64,000 nt of DNA, taken from the NCBI GenBank assembly GCA_029945375.1, contig CM057060.1:1612001-1676000 (forward strand). Direction: 5' to 3'. A program made the translations under genes and the position numbers. Position 1 is the stretch's first letter. Each line of letters opens with the position of its first letter. Positions 35,571-48,758 of this stretch are shown piece by piece. The notes below the pieces were generated by a model, which saw only the letters and a program-made list of their open reading frames with translations, made no database searches and was not told where the DNA came from. Source of the stretch: Agaricus subrufescens (taxonomy: Eukaryota; Basidiomycota; Agaricomycetes; Agaricales; Agaricaceae).

Positions 35571-36406
35571 ATGGAAAGCGAGACTCTAACAAACGCAGAA
35601 CACCCATGGAGCCGTCTAGAGAATAATACCTCTACGGGCCATGTCGAATCGGCTCATTCCTGGAGGCAGAGGGTCACAACCTGGCGAAAACGCGTGGGGG
35701 AAACGATTGAGAGTCGGCGGGGCCATCTTCTTGTCTTAGTCTTGGTTTGTCAATGCACGTAATGGTTACAAGGGACACTTCCTGACTCTCTTCCCTCTCG
35801 TAAATTCACTCAGGTGGCTACGGATACGATCATCGTTCTCTTCGATCTCGGCTATGAATTCCTCGAGGACAGGTGCAAAGAAGACAGACACAAGCCTATA
35901 TGGTTGGAAGTGCTCGGCCACATCTCTCTAGGAATAACCTGTGCTTTCCTCCTCGAAATCTTTCTCTCGTTGTTTGCCTTCGGGCCAAAGTTCTACAACC
36001 CGTTCAGCGGGTTCCCACTATCCCCTCTACACCTATTCGATGCCATCGTCATCATTGCTACATTCATCCTCGAACTGGTACTTAAGGGAAAAGAAGAAGA
36101 ATTCGCTGCATTATTGATCGTGTTACGGTTCTGGCGCATCGTGAAATTAGTGGAAGGCAAGTCTTGTCTTTCTTCCCTGATATCCCTTCACACATCTGAT
36201 GATTATCCATTGAACGTCTAGGTGTGGCAGTTGGCGCTGGGGAAATTGACGCCGAGCTGGCAGAAGATCTCGCGGAGACTAAAGTGAAGTTATCTCAAGC
36301 ACAAAACGACCTGCTTGATTCGCGGAGTGAAACAGAAAGGCTACGACGGCGGCTTGCAGCAGCGGGTGTCGCAACTGACGATTCTGAGCGGGCTGTGCCA
36401 AAGTGA
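35571..36406 (+). CDS. Voltage-gated proton channel Hv1
   Basis: Three exons, 35571-35744, 35814-36156 and 36222-36406, 233 residues. Four membrane segments and a C-terminal coiled coil match Hv1 (HVCN1). S1 has LVLVLVATDTIIVLFDLGYEF, where the Asp of ATD fits the proton-selectivity Asp. S2 is LGITCAFLLEIFLSLFAFG, S3 is LHLFDAIVIIATFILELVL with its Asp, and S4 is LLIVLRFWRIVKLVE. The third S4 charge is Lys, not the usual Arg. The coiled coil (DLAETKVKLSQAQNDLL) would make a dimer. Hv1 channels extrude protons on depolarisation, and fungal examples are known. The second intron (36157-36221) starts with GCAAGT and ends in TAG, a GC-AG intron; no GT donor fits. Confidence 0.9.
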
Positions 36407-36553
36407 GGGTGCGATGTTCTGGCCTACTAATGGATCATTAAGAGACAAGGATATGCTACGAGACTATGAGTGTTGTACTGTCCATGCAATTGTCCTGTAT
36501 AACTAGTACTTGCGAATCTACTGTATATCGTCCGGACAGCTGTCGATTCTACA

Positions 36554-37694
36554 TTAGAATTTGTCTGCGCGTACCCATTCAGATCTCTTTGGGAGAGGAA
36601 TGGGAAGATCGTGATCATGTACTGTCGATGGAAAAATAATTGTCGTGTCCTGAGTTTGTGGAAGAATGGGCGGTAACGTCTTCTCGGAATACTGATCTAG
36701 CCCCTCCACATACCTCGAGCCTGTAGAAGTAACGGAATAAGATGGTCGGAGAGGAAGGGAGCTGTTGACTATGGGTGGAGTTCCAGCTTTTGAATGCCTG
36801 GATAACAACGTGCGGTCGGTCGATACAGACATGGTGTCTGCTGTCCTTCGGTTGTTGGGGATGGAGCCGAAAGGAGTTGAACGCCCTCTACGATAAGCTT
36901 GCTTCCTGGAGGTAGCATAAGGATTGTCCTTTCCCCGACGAACGTTGGCATCTTCTGCCCAAGGAGCCTTTTCGGCATCCAGTAGCCCTTTCGCCATGAT
37001 AAGGCGCTTCTGCTTTGCGGCAAACGACATAGCACTAGGATCCCAAGGCTGGAGTGGCAAATTTGCCTGACATAGGAAGACTTCCAACTGAGGATCGACG
37101 AACCAATCAACATCGTGCATTGTTCGCGTCCAGATATCGGGATAGATACGTTGATGTGTCATAACTGTAAGAAACAATCCAATGAAGTATGCAAACGCTA
37201 ATGTTTGTGGCGAGAATTAGTCTCCGAAACCTGTTCGTATCCCAATTTACTCACCAATCAGACTATTCAGCCATGATACTGGTACAAGAACTAGTGTAGA
37301 AGCACATGTGTTCCAGTCTCCTGATGCAGCACAATTAAGACCCAGAAGCTATTAACTAATGAAAAGGTATGTGCACCTGACGGAGAGCAATTTAGAAATA
37401 ATCCGTTTGTCGTCATACTTATGGCAGCCACTGTACATGTCTTTTAGTGTTAAAGCCTCCGATAGAGAGTATGCTGCTATACCTAACTGAGATAAGGACA
37501 TAATAGCTGTCCATACACATTCAAACATTATCCTTGTCGACGGAATCGCGGGTTTAAGGTATCCAATTATTGACCTGTTTGTCGTTAAGAGTAGTCCTCG
37601 ACATAAAAGAGACTAGCACTCACAATCCAATACAGATTAGTAGTAAACAATTTGAAGTGACCATGATTATCGACGGCGCTGACACTACCATCAT
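36554..37694 (-). CDS. MARVEL-like tetraspan membrane protein (copy 1)
   Basis: Multi-exon gene; exon ends are partly uncertain. First exon from 37694 (MMVVSAPSIIMVTSNCLLLI, helix 1) to 37624, then 37574 onward (GYLKPAIPSTRIMFECVWTA, helix 2). A segment with a Cys-containing loop DWNTCASTLVLVPVSWLNSL (helix 3) follows, and a last exon AFAYFIGLFLTVMTHQRIYPDIW (helix 4) leads into a tail of roughly 190 residues rich in Ser/Arg/Pro. The helix-loop pattern, the RIMFECVWT motif and the DW..C loop match MARVEL-like proteins common in Agaricomycetes, whose function is unknown. The boundary between helix 2 and the DWNTC loop could not be resolved. A similar gene lies 1.4 kb upstream on the same strand. 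Confidence 0.6.
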
Positions 37695-39072
37695 GAGCAC
37701 CGGACGCGCTTCAAGCAAATGAACGGCCTACTAGATTGCCCACTGGTCGAGAGAGAACCGAAATTCCAAGCCGAAATCACCACCGACAGGAAAGCGAACT
37801 TTAAGAGGAGAGCTTCATAACGTTCAAATTCATGAACGAATCTTGATATATGAAGAAACACCCACCAAAGAAAATAGTTCGTAAGAGTAAAAATGTACAG
37901 AACATGGCCGTCATGATTGTGGGGGAAAATGCAGGTCCTTGAGCGGAGAGGAACTCGTGAAGAATGACGTATTGAAAAAAAAAGAGCGAGAGTCGCGGTG
38001 ACCAACTCCGAGACCGGCACGGAAGAGGATAAAGAAGGAGTTTCGTGGGGAATTTAAAGTTAGGGCCTTGGTCGGGCTGAGGACTCAGACTCCTCACCAA
38101 AGGAGAGAGAAAGAGGTCAGTAGCCAGCTTCCTTTTCTGACGCGTCGATTTTACGGCATGAACGAGCATAAGACAATAAGAGGACAATAACCATTTGGTA
38201 CCACGGGGATAGGAACAAGGTGTTCTATATTTGGAACAGTGCGGCGGTAGTCACAATAGCAGCGAGTGACACCCAACTTTGTAGCGCATGATGTTTCTTC
38301 TGGATCGCAGTCTGGGCACCAGAGAACCGTTTCATATCTTCGTGGAATCATGTGGATGGGAGGAGATTAGCCGAACTCCTTGAGGGACTAATTTTGCGGC
38401 CCACTGTGGGACCACCAGCATCATCTGACCTGCCTTCTTGCGACTACCTTCTATCAATCTTATAAGACAGAATGTCAGAAGACGGAAGCAGGCACTAGGG
38501 ATGGAAAAATAAAACCAATTTCGACAAATTTAGCGAGGTGGTCCTAGCGGCGGCATACAGTCGGTGGTCTACTATGGACTGCTTCTAACCTAAACTCTGG
38601 AAGTCTCTACGGCAAAACATAAATCACGCGTTGGCCGCAACAATACTCTACTAGTCAGATGCTCTTGTGGCGTTTTTAATCCCACGCACTGGTCACTACC
38701 TAGGCGAAAGATTGAATAGTGAACAGTGGGCAAAACAAAAAGACCGGCATACATAGGGGGTATCTAAGGGGCAGCGAGTCGAGAGGCCCACAGAGATGGT
38801 TACGCTTACACTTAGAGTACAAACCACATAGAACGGTCATACACACGAAACACTTAGAGCCTTACACGCAGGCAGAAGCTCGTATGTGTAAACAACGTGC
38901 AAACCCAGACAAAAATAGGGCACCAAATTTGCTTCTACTATGTAAACACAACATAGACAATATACAGAACTTTGTTTACCATAGTCATACACGAAAAATC
39001 CATACCACAACAATAAACACAAGAATAGCGATCAACCAGTGATTATGCGCTCTCCGTTTTAACAATACAGCC
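37695..39072. other. Intergenic, no supportable gene
   Basis: 1.38 kb between two same-strand MARVEL-like genes. It contains a 66-codon Cys-rich ORF on the minus strand (38151-38351) that I could not connect to anything. An untranslated or unrecognised 5' exon of copy 1 could lie here. Confidence 0.4.
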
Positions 39073-40672
39073 CTACACAGGAGCTCTATTTGTCATATCA
39101 TAACTCCCTGATCTCCTCCGGGGACCCACGGGCTTTGTAGGCGGGAAAGACGGAGGGCTTGTCTGATACCTCTGCCATGAAACTGGTCGATCTTGCCGCG
39201 CTTGAGGCTCTGTAGGTGATGATGATACAGCGAATGTAACAGTATTAGGAACGGACGCTTGTTTTCCTTTCCCCTTGTCAACACTCCGCGTGATAACGTC
39301 CGGTCTCGGCCAATTACCTAGTGGTGAGGGAGACGATGGGAAGCCTGCTTGAGGAAGGCTCTGAGATGTCCCAGGTATAACCCTCATCGGTGACGAATTC
39401 GACACAGACCGCGATTGAGCCGATTCCGGGCTAGGATTGAGCACAGTCGGTTGTAGATATGTGGGATAGAGAGAAGCCGCGAGATTATCCCGCACATCAG
39501 CCCCTAGTACAGGTAGAACTGATGCCCGAACTATGGGGGCTGTGGCTGCAAGTGGCAGATTCGTGATTGGAGGCAGAACAGACTCCGTATTGGTCGGCCT
39601 AAAGTGTTCAATTTGATATTCGTCACTCAAACCAGATCGCCAGGAGAAAATTGGCGGGCGACGGCTAGGATTTGGCCGTGCATGCTTGGGTTTAGGGGCC
39701 CGAATAATTGGTACAGTGTTTTTGAATCCTGTTTCAACAACCTTAGGCGCGGGGGCGGGGGAGTTCGCGAGAATAACACAAGTTCCGGACCAGGGGAACT
39801 TGCGCATCACAGATAGCCATATTGTCGGGTCTTTCTTTTTGTTGATGAGGACGGCGAACATGAAGACCGCCAAGTATATCAACACTAGACGCAACAGACG
39901 TAAGCATGCTGTGTTGATCATAAACCAGAAAATACTAACATGATACAGCGCATAACCAAGTGAACGCCAGCAACACTTCAGTAGATATGCATTTTGAAGC
40001 TACAATAAACATCAATCGTCAATTTCGTCGTGATTAAAATTTTGGCAGTACTCACGTGAATCATTGATACCGCAATTTTCCTCGGACGCAATGACAGTCA
40101 GGGCAATTCCTGCAGCTGTGAGACTTGTCAGCACCTGAGGACCTCAAGAGCCTGACAGAAGCATACCCAAGTACATCAAACACCATAGCGAAACCCAGGC
40201 ACACTCGAACCACACCAACGCCATGCAGCAGTCAATTCGCACGATTTCTACCAAGGCACTTTTTGAGAACACTTCATTAGCCTCTATGCCATACACCACC
40301 GCAAAAGAGAAAAGAAAAAAAAAACTTTTTTTGACTCACATAGCGAAGGAGAGAATTAACCCAGAACATCCTAGAAAGGTCGCATACGAATCAATACCCA
40401 GCAAGGGCGCTAATTATAGCGCTTAAACAAATTGACTCGACGCTGCAGAGGCTATTGACGACTTACTCCTGTCAGACGTCTCAGCACCATGGACAACGCC
40501 AAGATTCCAAACAGCAATGCTTGCGACCAGAGCGCTGCAGATAAGGAAAACAACTACAGGCGAAAATTGTCAGCAGAGATACGAGGAACCGCATGAGAGA
40601 ATGGTACACACTGAGAATGCAATATCTAAAAGCCCTGAGATTTACTTTTCCAAGTAGGTAGCTCATAGACAT
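39073..40672 (-). CDS. MARVEL-like tetraspan membrane protein (copy 2)
   Basis: Multi-exon gene; exon ends are approximate. It begins MSMSYLLGK at 40672, and a spliced hydrophobic segment LFSLSAALWSQALLFGILAL forms helix 1. ALVWFECAWVSLWCLMYL gives helix 2, then a loop with ALTVIASEENCGIND (Cys). LLAFTWLCAVSLLIYLAVFMF spans the exon joint into helix 4, ending in LINKKKDPTIW. The tail of about 270 residues is Pro/Ser-rich and disordered. Architecture, the W-FECAW motif and the loop Cys match MARVEL-like proteins of mushrooms. It lies upstream of a similar gene in the same direction, which suggests an old tandem duplication, although the sequences have diverged strongly. Confidence 0.55.
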
Positions 40673-41460
40673 ATTGGGATAAAGTTTTCTGTAGTTGTGC
40701 GAGACAAAGAGGAGGGGAGGGCAGGCTCAAGGAATGTCGGTAAAGCAGACAGTAACGAACGACAGAGTTCAGAATACGGAGTTGGAGTGCCGATGTGGGG
40801 GTGCTCCGTAAGAAAGAAGTACTTTCTATGAGCTCAGCTCAGAATCCGACTCAGTGCTGAGATGGGAAGAAGACAGCACGAGAGTCTCCGCCAGGGAATA
40901 CCGCTCTAAATCCTTGTATCAAGCCATCATCAAGAAGTCAGCTTCATGTCACACATTAGTAATCCGTCCTGTGGCCGTGAAGTCAATGATGACTGTTGGC
41001 AATGTTCCGGGCTCGACGTAGATGACAGGGCGAAAGATGGAATTATCATATATTAGAACGTGGCTACTGTACGGCAGGGGTAGGATGGATGGATTGGACA
41101 ATAGATAGCAGGGGGAACAACAACTGATCCTGAACACTTGTGAGCTGTCTAGTCACTCGCGTAGACAAAGGCACCAGCTATTGGGATACAAGTATAGCAA
41201 CTCCACTTGGTAATCCGGGAAAAGAGATCGCGCTTGGAGAAATCTCAGAATGAGATTAATGCCGAACACTATATCGCAAATCGCTCAGCTGATCACCATC
41301 CTATGCAACCTGAAGTCTCGAAGTATAAGCATCACCATCGACGTTGTCAAGACCACTACGGGGAAAGAAGCCAAGCCAGTGCATTCCTGTGCATGTTATA
41401 CTCCTGAGACCAAGGTTTCAATCTTCTTGATGATGATACATCGTTAAGGATGACCACTAC
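40673..41460. other. Intergenic, no gene seen
   Basis: 788 bp between the MARVEL-like copy 2 start and the stop of the PP4R1-like gene. Open frames here are short and motif-free. Probably the promoter of copy 2 and the 3' UTR of the other gene. Confidence 0.5.
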
Positions 41461-44400
41461 TTAGCGCCAATTAAATCCCGCTGAGAGAACTGAAGACGAA
41501 GCTATTTTTGTTTGAGAGGGAGGTTTGGAAAAATGTCGTGATCTTGATGGTATATCCGCGGGACGCCGAACAACATCATTTGAAGATGGGAATGTGACAG
41601 GGTGGCCGCTCAGTAGAGTTGTCAGTTCGGGGACAAAACTCTTTACTGATAGGGATGCATCCTGCGATAATCGTTCGACGATCTCCACGAGAAGCTCCGG
41701 GACAGACTCAGATTCCCGCATATATTTATCTAGGCCGCGTGATTTAGCCTCGTTGCAGGTACTTAGTGTGAGAGACATACCGCAAACACTTCCAACAAAT
41801 CGGGCGACGCTAATTCTGACGTCCGTGACCGTGTCCTTTGATAAGTCTGAAATAGCACGCAGCACGGCATCAGTCAACACTGTAGATGGCTTTCGCCCAG
41901 AGTTGACAGAAGCTAGAAATAATGATCGCTGGCAGGATGCGTATCTAAAAACATGTCAGTCACGGCCATGCGCGCCAGAAATCTTTGCATTGTTATGTCA
42001 CATACGTCATCCTGCGGCGGAACGTTGAAGAAAGTAGTCCATCGACAGCTGCACTGAGGTCTTTAAAGATGTCCGGACGAGAGGAGAGTAAATCGAAGAT
42101 CTTGGGGAGCTGCGCATTGGTTGAGTGAGACAATGAAGATTGGATCAAGTAAACCACTTACACTATCAACTGCAATGTCGCGAACCCCCTGCTCGGGGTC
42201 AGCTAAGGCCAACGTTTGTATCGCTCCGACAAGAGGCAAAACTTCCTGTCCCAGTGACCCTGCCACTTTGACCAACTCCTGAAGAATGATCTTGCGTTCT
42301 CTCCACACTCGGAAAACCTTGTTCTCCCAATTATTCATCAAACCCTCCCAGAATGAGAGACCCTGCTCTTTGCCGACCACGCTAGTCAACGCATCTAGAT
42401 TCTCTATTGCCCTGATCCGTGTGGCCGAGTCTTTACAGTTGATAGAATTCCACCACACAGGAACGAGGTCCTGGAGCGTATTCTCCGGTCCTATGATCTT
42501 AGCAATCTCGCCTAGCCCAGCAGCCAGAGAGCGTTTGACGTCATTCATGCGATTAGCGGCGAGGTCCAGATAGGCACCCCTCAACTCGCCCCAACGGTCT
42601 GGACCCAACGTCAATGTGACAGCTGGGAAGCCGAACGCTAAGGTTAAAGGTCGTTTTGTGTCGAGGTAAAATGCTTCCAGAGGAGGAGGTACGTCGAATG
42701 TGATTAACCGCGTTCCGTTGCGAACGATCTGGTCTTCTTCGCGACCTAAATACAGCTGCATGAGGAAATCAGGCGGCCCCAGGGGATCATCTGCGAATGC
42801 ATAGATGGTTTCCGATAATGTATCCAGCGCACTCTCACGGACAGTTATCTCTGGATCCTGAGAAAGCGCGGTCAAAGTGTCGAATGTAAGCTTGCGGCGC
42901 TCTTGGAATGGAAGTCGTTGCACCAAGGGGGGAAGTGAGAACAAGATGTTTTGCCGGACGTCGGGATGAGGATCACTAACGAGGCGGACAAACATAGGGA
43001 CCTATATGGCGATCAGAGACAGGCATATTTCATTATCGGCAAAACCTACCAGATCCTTGATGACAAACTCGGATGGAACGACCCTAGCAAGAGCCCCGAC
43101 CGCAAATGCAGCCTCGCGCCTGACCCAAAAGACAGGATCACATACGGAGCGATTAACATCATTTATGAAATATATTTCAGCCTCCAAATCGGCGGTACCT
43201 ATTTACGGAATGGCGCTCAGATATTGAGAGGCCTATGAAGTCTCAAGTACTCACCGTTACTGGCTACAGCGGCAACAAGTCGCATAGTCGACCAACGTCC
43301 GTTTGTAACTTGCTCATCATAAAAGATATCCTCTTCTTCTTCGTGGATCATATTCCCGAGGCTGAGTTGATACGCCAAAGGGCCTTTGGGCTGAGACAAA
43401 CGCCTTGGCCGAAGAAAAGCGGGAAGAGTATACAGGGAGGGCGGGCCCCGTGAAGTAGATGCAGATAAGTCTGTATCATTTTGCCGAGAGCTTCCGTCAT
43501 CCGAAGCATACTTTGAAAACGAGTGGTTGATTGAAGGGTTGACTGTCGCATTTTTATTGAAGTTCATCAGAGCGTCCGGGGATGGAGAAGACGATGTGCC
43601 GGCGACAAAGACCCTGGGTGAAGATCCAGTAGATGAACTGCTTGAAGACGTCGATGGAGTCGAAGAAGGCGTCGAAAACTCGGAAGGAACGAATGGAAAG
43701 TAAGGATTAACCACATCTTCTTTGGTGATTACATTAGTGGGTGAAGGGTCGAGAGCAGTCGTATTCGTCACACCATTCTCATGCATCGGCTCATCCGGCG
43801 AGATGACCTGCACCCCGTCCCCGTTCTGGGCTTGGAGCAATGACCGTCGCCCATCCACGTTGTTCACCAAACCATTTTGGATACCATTACCTTTATTCTG
43901 CCATAATGAATCAAGTCGACCCAAAGCGACTATGACGGCAGCCAGGATTTCGTGCTTGACTCGAGTTCTCTCCTCCTGACCGAACACGCCGGCATCGACC
44001 TCTTCCTCCTCAACCTCGGGATCATCCATTGCATAATCCTGGACAGGAGGCTTCCATAAGTTTTCAGGAGGGAGCAGTGACCTGACTTGGTGGCCACGAG
44101 CCAGGGCATCCTTATCGTCAACTTTCTTGATCCGCTCGAGAACAGATGTAACGGAACAGCGGGCTGTTTCGCTGACATTGCCGCAGCTGCTCAGAATGAG
44201 GGTTCCAAAAAGAGGTGTGAACGTTTGATAGTGTATCTGTGCCGAGTGAAGGACATTTTCGTCGCTCTCTTCGCCACTGTAATCATCGACGACCTGGCAG
44301 TGCTACAGATTGTCCCATCAGCACACACGGTAACGAGAACGCTCTAGAGCTACTTACCGTTAGAAACCACCACATGACATCTCCTAGGGCGCGGCTGAAT

Positions 44401-45157
44401 TCTTCCTGCACACTCTCATCTGCAACCGTGCGCAAAGAAATGGGGATCAGTGAAACAAATACGGCATATCCACAGACGGGGACCAACCGGGATCGAGCGC
44501 GAGCTCACGGAAGAGGGGTAAGACATACTCTACTGCTTCCTGGGGGGATACTTCCTGAAGGAGTTTCGGCATATTTTTGACGATGAAAGATCGGTGGATG
44601 ACTTGCTTGCTTCTGCAAAAAAGATAGATCTTTTCGAGTGCGGTGAGGCTGCCGTCATCGAGTATGAGATCGTTGACCACGTCGACCGAGAAGCCGGGAT
44701 AGATGTCGTCTGTGCCATGGGGGCTGGGGGAGACGTAGGTGTTTGGGGGATGGTGCGCTATGAAAGGACCAGTGGCCGGTGGTGAGAGTGGAGTTGCAGG
44801 GACCTGGGCATCGGGTACGGGGTAAACGTCGGCAGCGGCGGGGGACGGCGAGCCGGAGACGGGAAGCTCGCCGAAGGGGGAGGGGGGGGGAGTAAAGTAG
44901 TCCGTAGGGCCCGGAGAGGAGGGGATGGGGGACTCTGTGTCGGACCGGGGGGTCGAGGGCGCGGTGTAGAACTGGAGGTAGGGAGAGTGGACATCCTCGG
45001 CAAAGGGGTCGTCGCGCTGGGAGGGGGAGGGGGAGGAGAGAAAGGAGGAGAAGGACGGGGGCGGGGGGAGAGGAATGTGGGTGGGGCGGGAGGCATTTGC
45101 TGGCGACGAGGGGGAAGAGTCCATGGACAAAAAGGGAACTGAGAGAAAAGAACCCAT
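41461..45157 (-). CDS. PP4R1-like HEAT-repeat phosphatase regulatory subunit
   Basis: Seven exons: 45157-44488, 44419-44358, 44302-43255, 43198-43050, 43001-42162, 42109-42006, 41944-41461; 1118 residues. The N-terminal 150 residues are Pro/Ser-rich. Helical HEAT repeats then appear (LTALEKIYLFCRSKQVIHRS, SPQEAVEYVLPLFRELALD), interrupted by a long acidic, Ser/Thr-rich disordered region in exon 3. They continue through YFINDVNRSVCDPVFWVRRE, FVRLVSDPHPDVRQNILFSL and LSQDPEITVRESALDTLSET. The FINDVNRSV..DPxFWVRREAA motif is characteristic of PP4 regulatory subunit 1 in fungi, which targets the PP2A-like phosphatase PP4. Two in-frame Met codons (45157 and 45124) are possible starts; I used the upstream one. 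Confidence 0.82.
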
Positions 45158-45815
45158 GCGCGTCAGCAGGAGAGGAAGGAGAAAGGGGACGAAATACCTT
45201 GGAAGCTGTGGGGAGAAGAAGAAAGGGCCCACGTTCAGCCCGCACGTCAGGCGCAAAATGACGCAACCTCGCTTGGACAATCAACAAATCAACCAAGCCA
45301 CCCTCGCCCTCTCCCAGGCCCGCGCCCACTCTCCCCCACCCGTCCCTGCCCGCGCCCCTCCCCCGGCCTCCCCGCCGCCCCCTCCCCCGCGCCCGCGCCC
45401 ACCGGCCAGCCCGTCCCCCGCCGCACCCGCTGCCGCTCGTCCGCCGCTACGTCATACCACACCACCCCCCCTTCATTTCCATGCCTCTTCCGCTCCACCC
45501 TCCCCGCAACCTCGCGCAGCCCCTGTCCCCGGCAGGCCCGGCTCCTTGCGTTGCTTGCTTCTGTCGTGTCTGTGTTCCGGCGTCGATTCTGCCCCATCTG
45601 TGAGGCCAGCCCAACGCCAACAAAACAAGCAACTATGACGTCAAAGCGCCTTCTTCCCTGGTTCCTGATGTGTCACATTCTAGCTCAGTCACGGAAAAAC
45701 CATGTGTACACGTCAATGACGTCGTTGCCACCTTGTATCACCCAAAGCAGATCACATCAACTACTTATACACCCTTGATACACCCTATCCTCAGCTTTTC
45801 ATCTCCATCTTCCCT
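45158..45815. other. C-rich intergenic region between two minus-strand genes
   Basis: 658 bp upstream of the PP4R1-like gene and downstream of the aspartate aminotransferase stop. The part from 45290 to 45560 is extremely C-rich on the + strand and opens a Pro/Ala-rich + frame (45258-45638) that looks like a compositional artefact. Probably the GC-rich promoter of the PP4R1-like gene. Confidence 0.5.
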
Positions 45816-47469
<1,654 letters not shown>

Positions 47470-48266
47470 CTCTAAAGAATTATTCGAGGAAATATGTCCG
47501 ATGAGGTTGTTAAGCCTAGCGACCGCCATCAGCCAAAAACTTCAAGAGAAAGAGAGAGAGAGAAGGAAACAAGAGAGAGAGAGAGAGAACGAAAAAAGGA
47601 GTTAACAATGATCTCGATGGATATAAAGAGGGAGCTTTCGTTTCCCGTTGATGCAGCGCCCAACATCACAGCAGAGCAACTGATCAGGAAGACTAACCCG
47701 ATTGTAGCCTGACATCGGGAACCATAAGGACGCGATCCATGTGAAATCAGGCGGCAACGAGATGGATAAGCACATGAAACCGGTCGGATAGAGGGGGGTG
47801 TGAGACTGACCTGTGATACCTAGACGATGGTTAAGGAGAAAAGGGAATAAGTGTAGTGGCTCAAGGGTATCTGGGCCTTTATATATTAAAAGCTCTAGCC
47901 CAGAGCGGCTGACCTTTGCGGCAATATATAATTTTGCAATCTCTCGTTGCCCGTCAAAATTAGTTCCCACGGTACTGACAAGAGAAGCCAGAGAGAAGCG
48001 GAGACTCGACTCGGAATCAGACGGCGCACACAAAGGAAAAAAGAGGCATCGTGTATTCCGTAACCCTGCTGGCTTGTCAACATTATGCTTTGTGCTTTTG
48101 TGCTTTTAGCAAGCAGGTAGCTCGGTGAGCGGCGCAAACAATCCTCGGTGGCGTCGAGTGCGGCGCTTACAACACCAATCTACCAGTAGTCGGTGGCAGA
48201 ACACCTTGCAGATCGGTGTAACGGTTGTTTTAAGCTAAATGGGGCAGTCTAATAGCCTGTCCACAC
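47470..48266. other. Upstream region of AAT2, no gene seen
   Basis: 797 bp between the aminotransferase start and the stop of an unrecognised small ORF on the same strand. A 143-codon minus frame (47602-48033) has no recognisable motif. Treated as promoter. Confidence 0.45.
47543..47590 (+). repeat. GA-rich microsatellite upstream of AAT2
   Basis: Interrupted (GA)n tract, for example GAAAGAGAGAGAGAGAAGG followed by a second GAGA run. On the coding strand of the aminotransferase it is a CT tract 75-120 bases before the start codon, so it may lie in its 5' UTR or core promoter. Confidence 0.75.
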
Positions 48267-48503
48267 TTACTTAAGTCCGCAGGTTTCGAGGTTTAAACTA
48301 GGGTCGTCGGCCACAGAAGGCGGTATACGGTCCAAGTACTCTGTCAGCGCTACATGAACTGCCACTTGTCCACCAATTTCGGCTGCATCGCCTCTTCGGG
48401 CCAAATCAATTGCCTTGTATGACTCAGTGCAGGACTTCTTTAAATTTTCTCCAACAGCCACAAAAGGGCTCATGTTAGAGACAAAAGTGTCTCCCACCGT
48501 CAT
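48267..48503 (-). CDS. Small unrecognised ORF, 78 codons
   Basis: Single open frame from ATG 48503 to a TAA, MTVGDTFVSNMSPFVAVGEN then a helical, charged segment (YKAIDLARRGDAAEIGGQVA) and a C-terminal PPSVADDPSLNLETCGLK. A possible splice acceptor TTTCAG lies about 20 bases upstream, and the open frame could extend through it (VPIFIV before the Met). Residue use looks protein-like, unlike the surrounding noise frames. I do not recognise a family. It sits 255 bp downstream of the AN1 protein stop, so it could be an independent gene or the last exon of something whose 5' part I cannot see. Confidence 0.4.
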   Translation of the reverse strand: MTVGDTFVSNMSPFVAVGENLKKSCTESYKAIDLARRGDAAEIGGQVAVHVALTEYLDRIPPSVADDPSLNLETCGLK

Positions 48504-48758
48504 TACTATGAAGATAGGAACACTGAAACAAAAGAGTCAGGAGGAAATTATAATGCAATATTATATATACGTATATATACGGCCAAATGCAATGAGAAAT
48601 GAGATGAATATCCATTCGCTCCAAAGGAGCGTCAACACGAGTAACCGAGATAAAGGAAAAAATGGGATGATAGTGGCACAAATCAGAAAAATGCGGGTCA
48701 GTGGCGGAGGCTGGGTATAGTCCCTCCGGCTATGCAATACACAAGGCAAGACAGACTT

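Noticed and set aside
36157..36200. A GT donor inside the proton channel second intron (AAGTC)
   Set aside because: Its phase would put the next exon out of frame, so the GCAAGT donor is preferred.
38151..38351. 66-codon minus ORF with six cysteines (LWCPDCDPEETSC..TRCYC)
   Set aside because: Cys spacing fits no zinc-finger or secreted-peptide family I know, there is no signal peptide, and it could not be joined to neighbouring exons. Worth a transcript check only.
45258..45638. Pro/Ala-rich + frame starting MTQPRLDNQQINQ
   Set aside because: Arises from an extreme C-rich tract in the promoter of the PP4R1-like gene; no domain, no downstream exon and biased composition.
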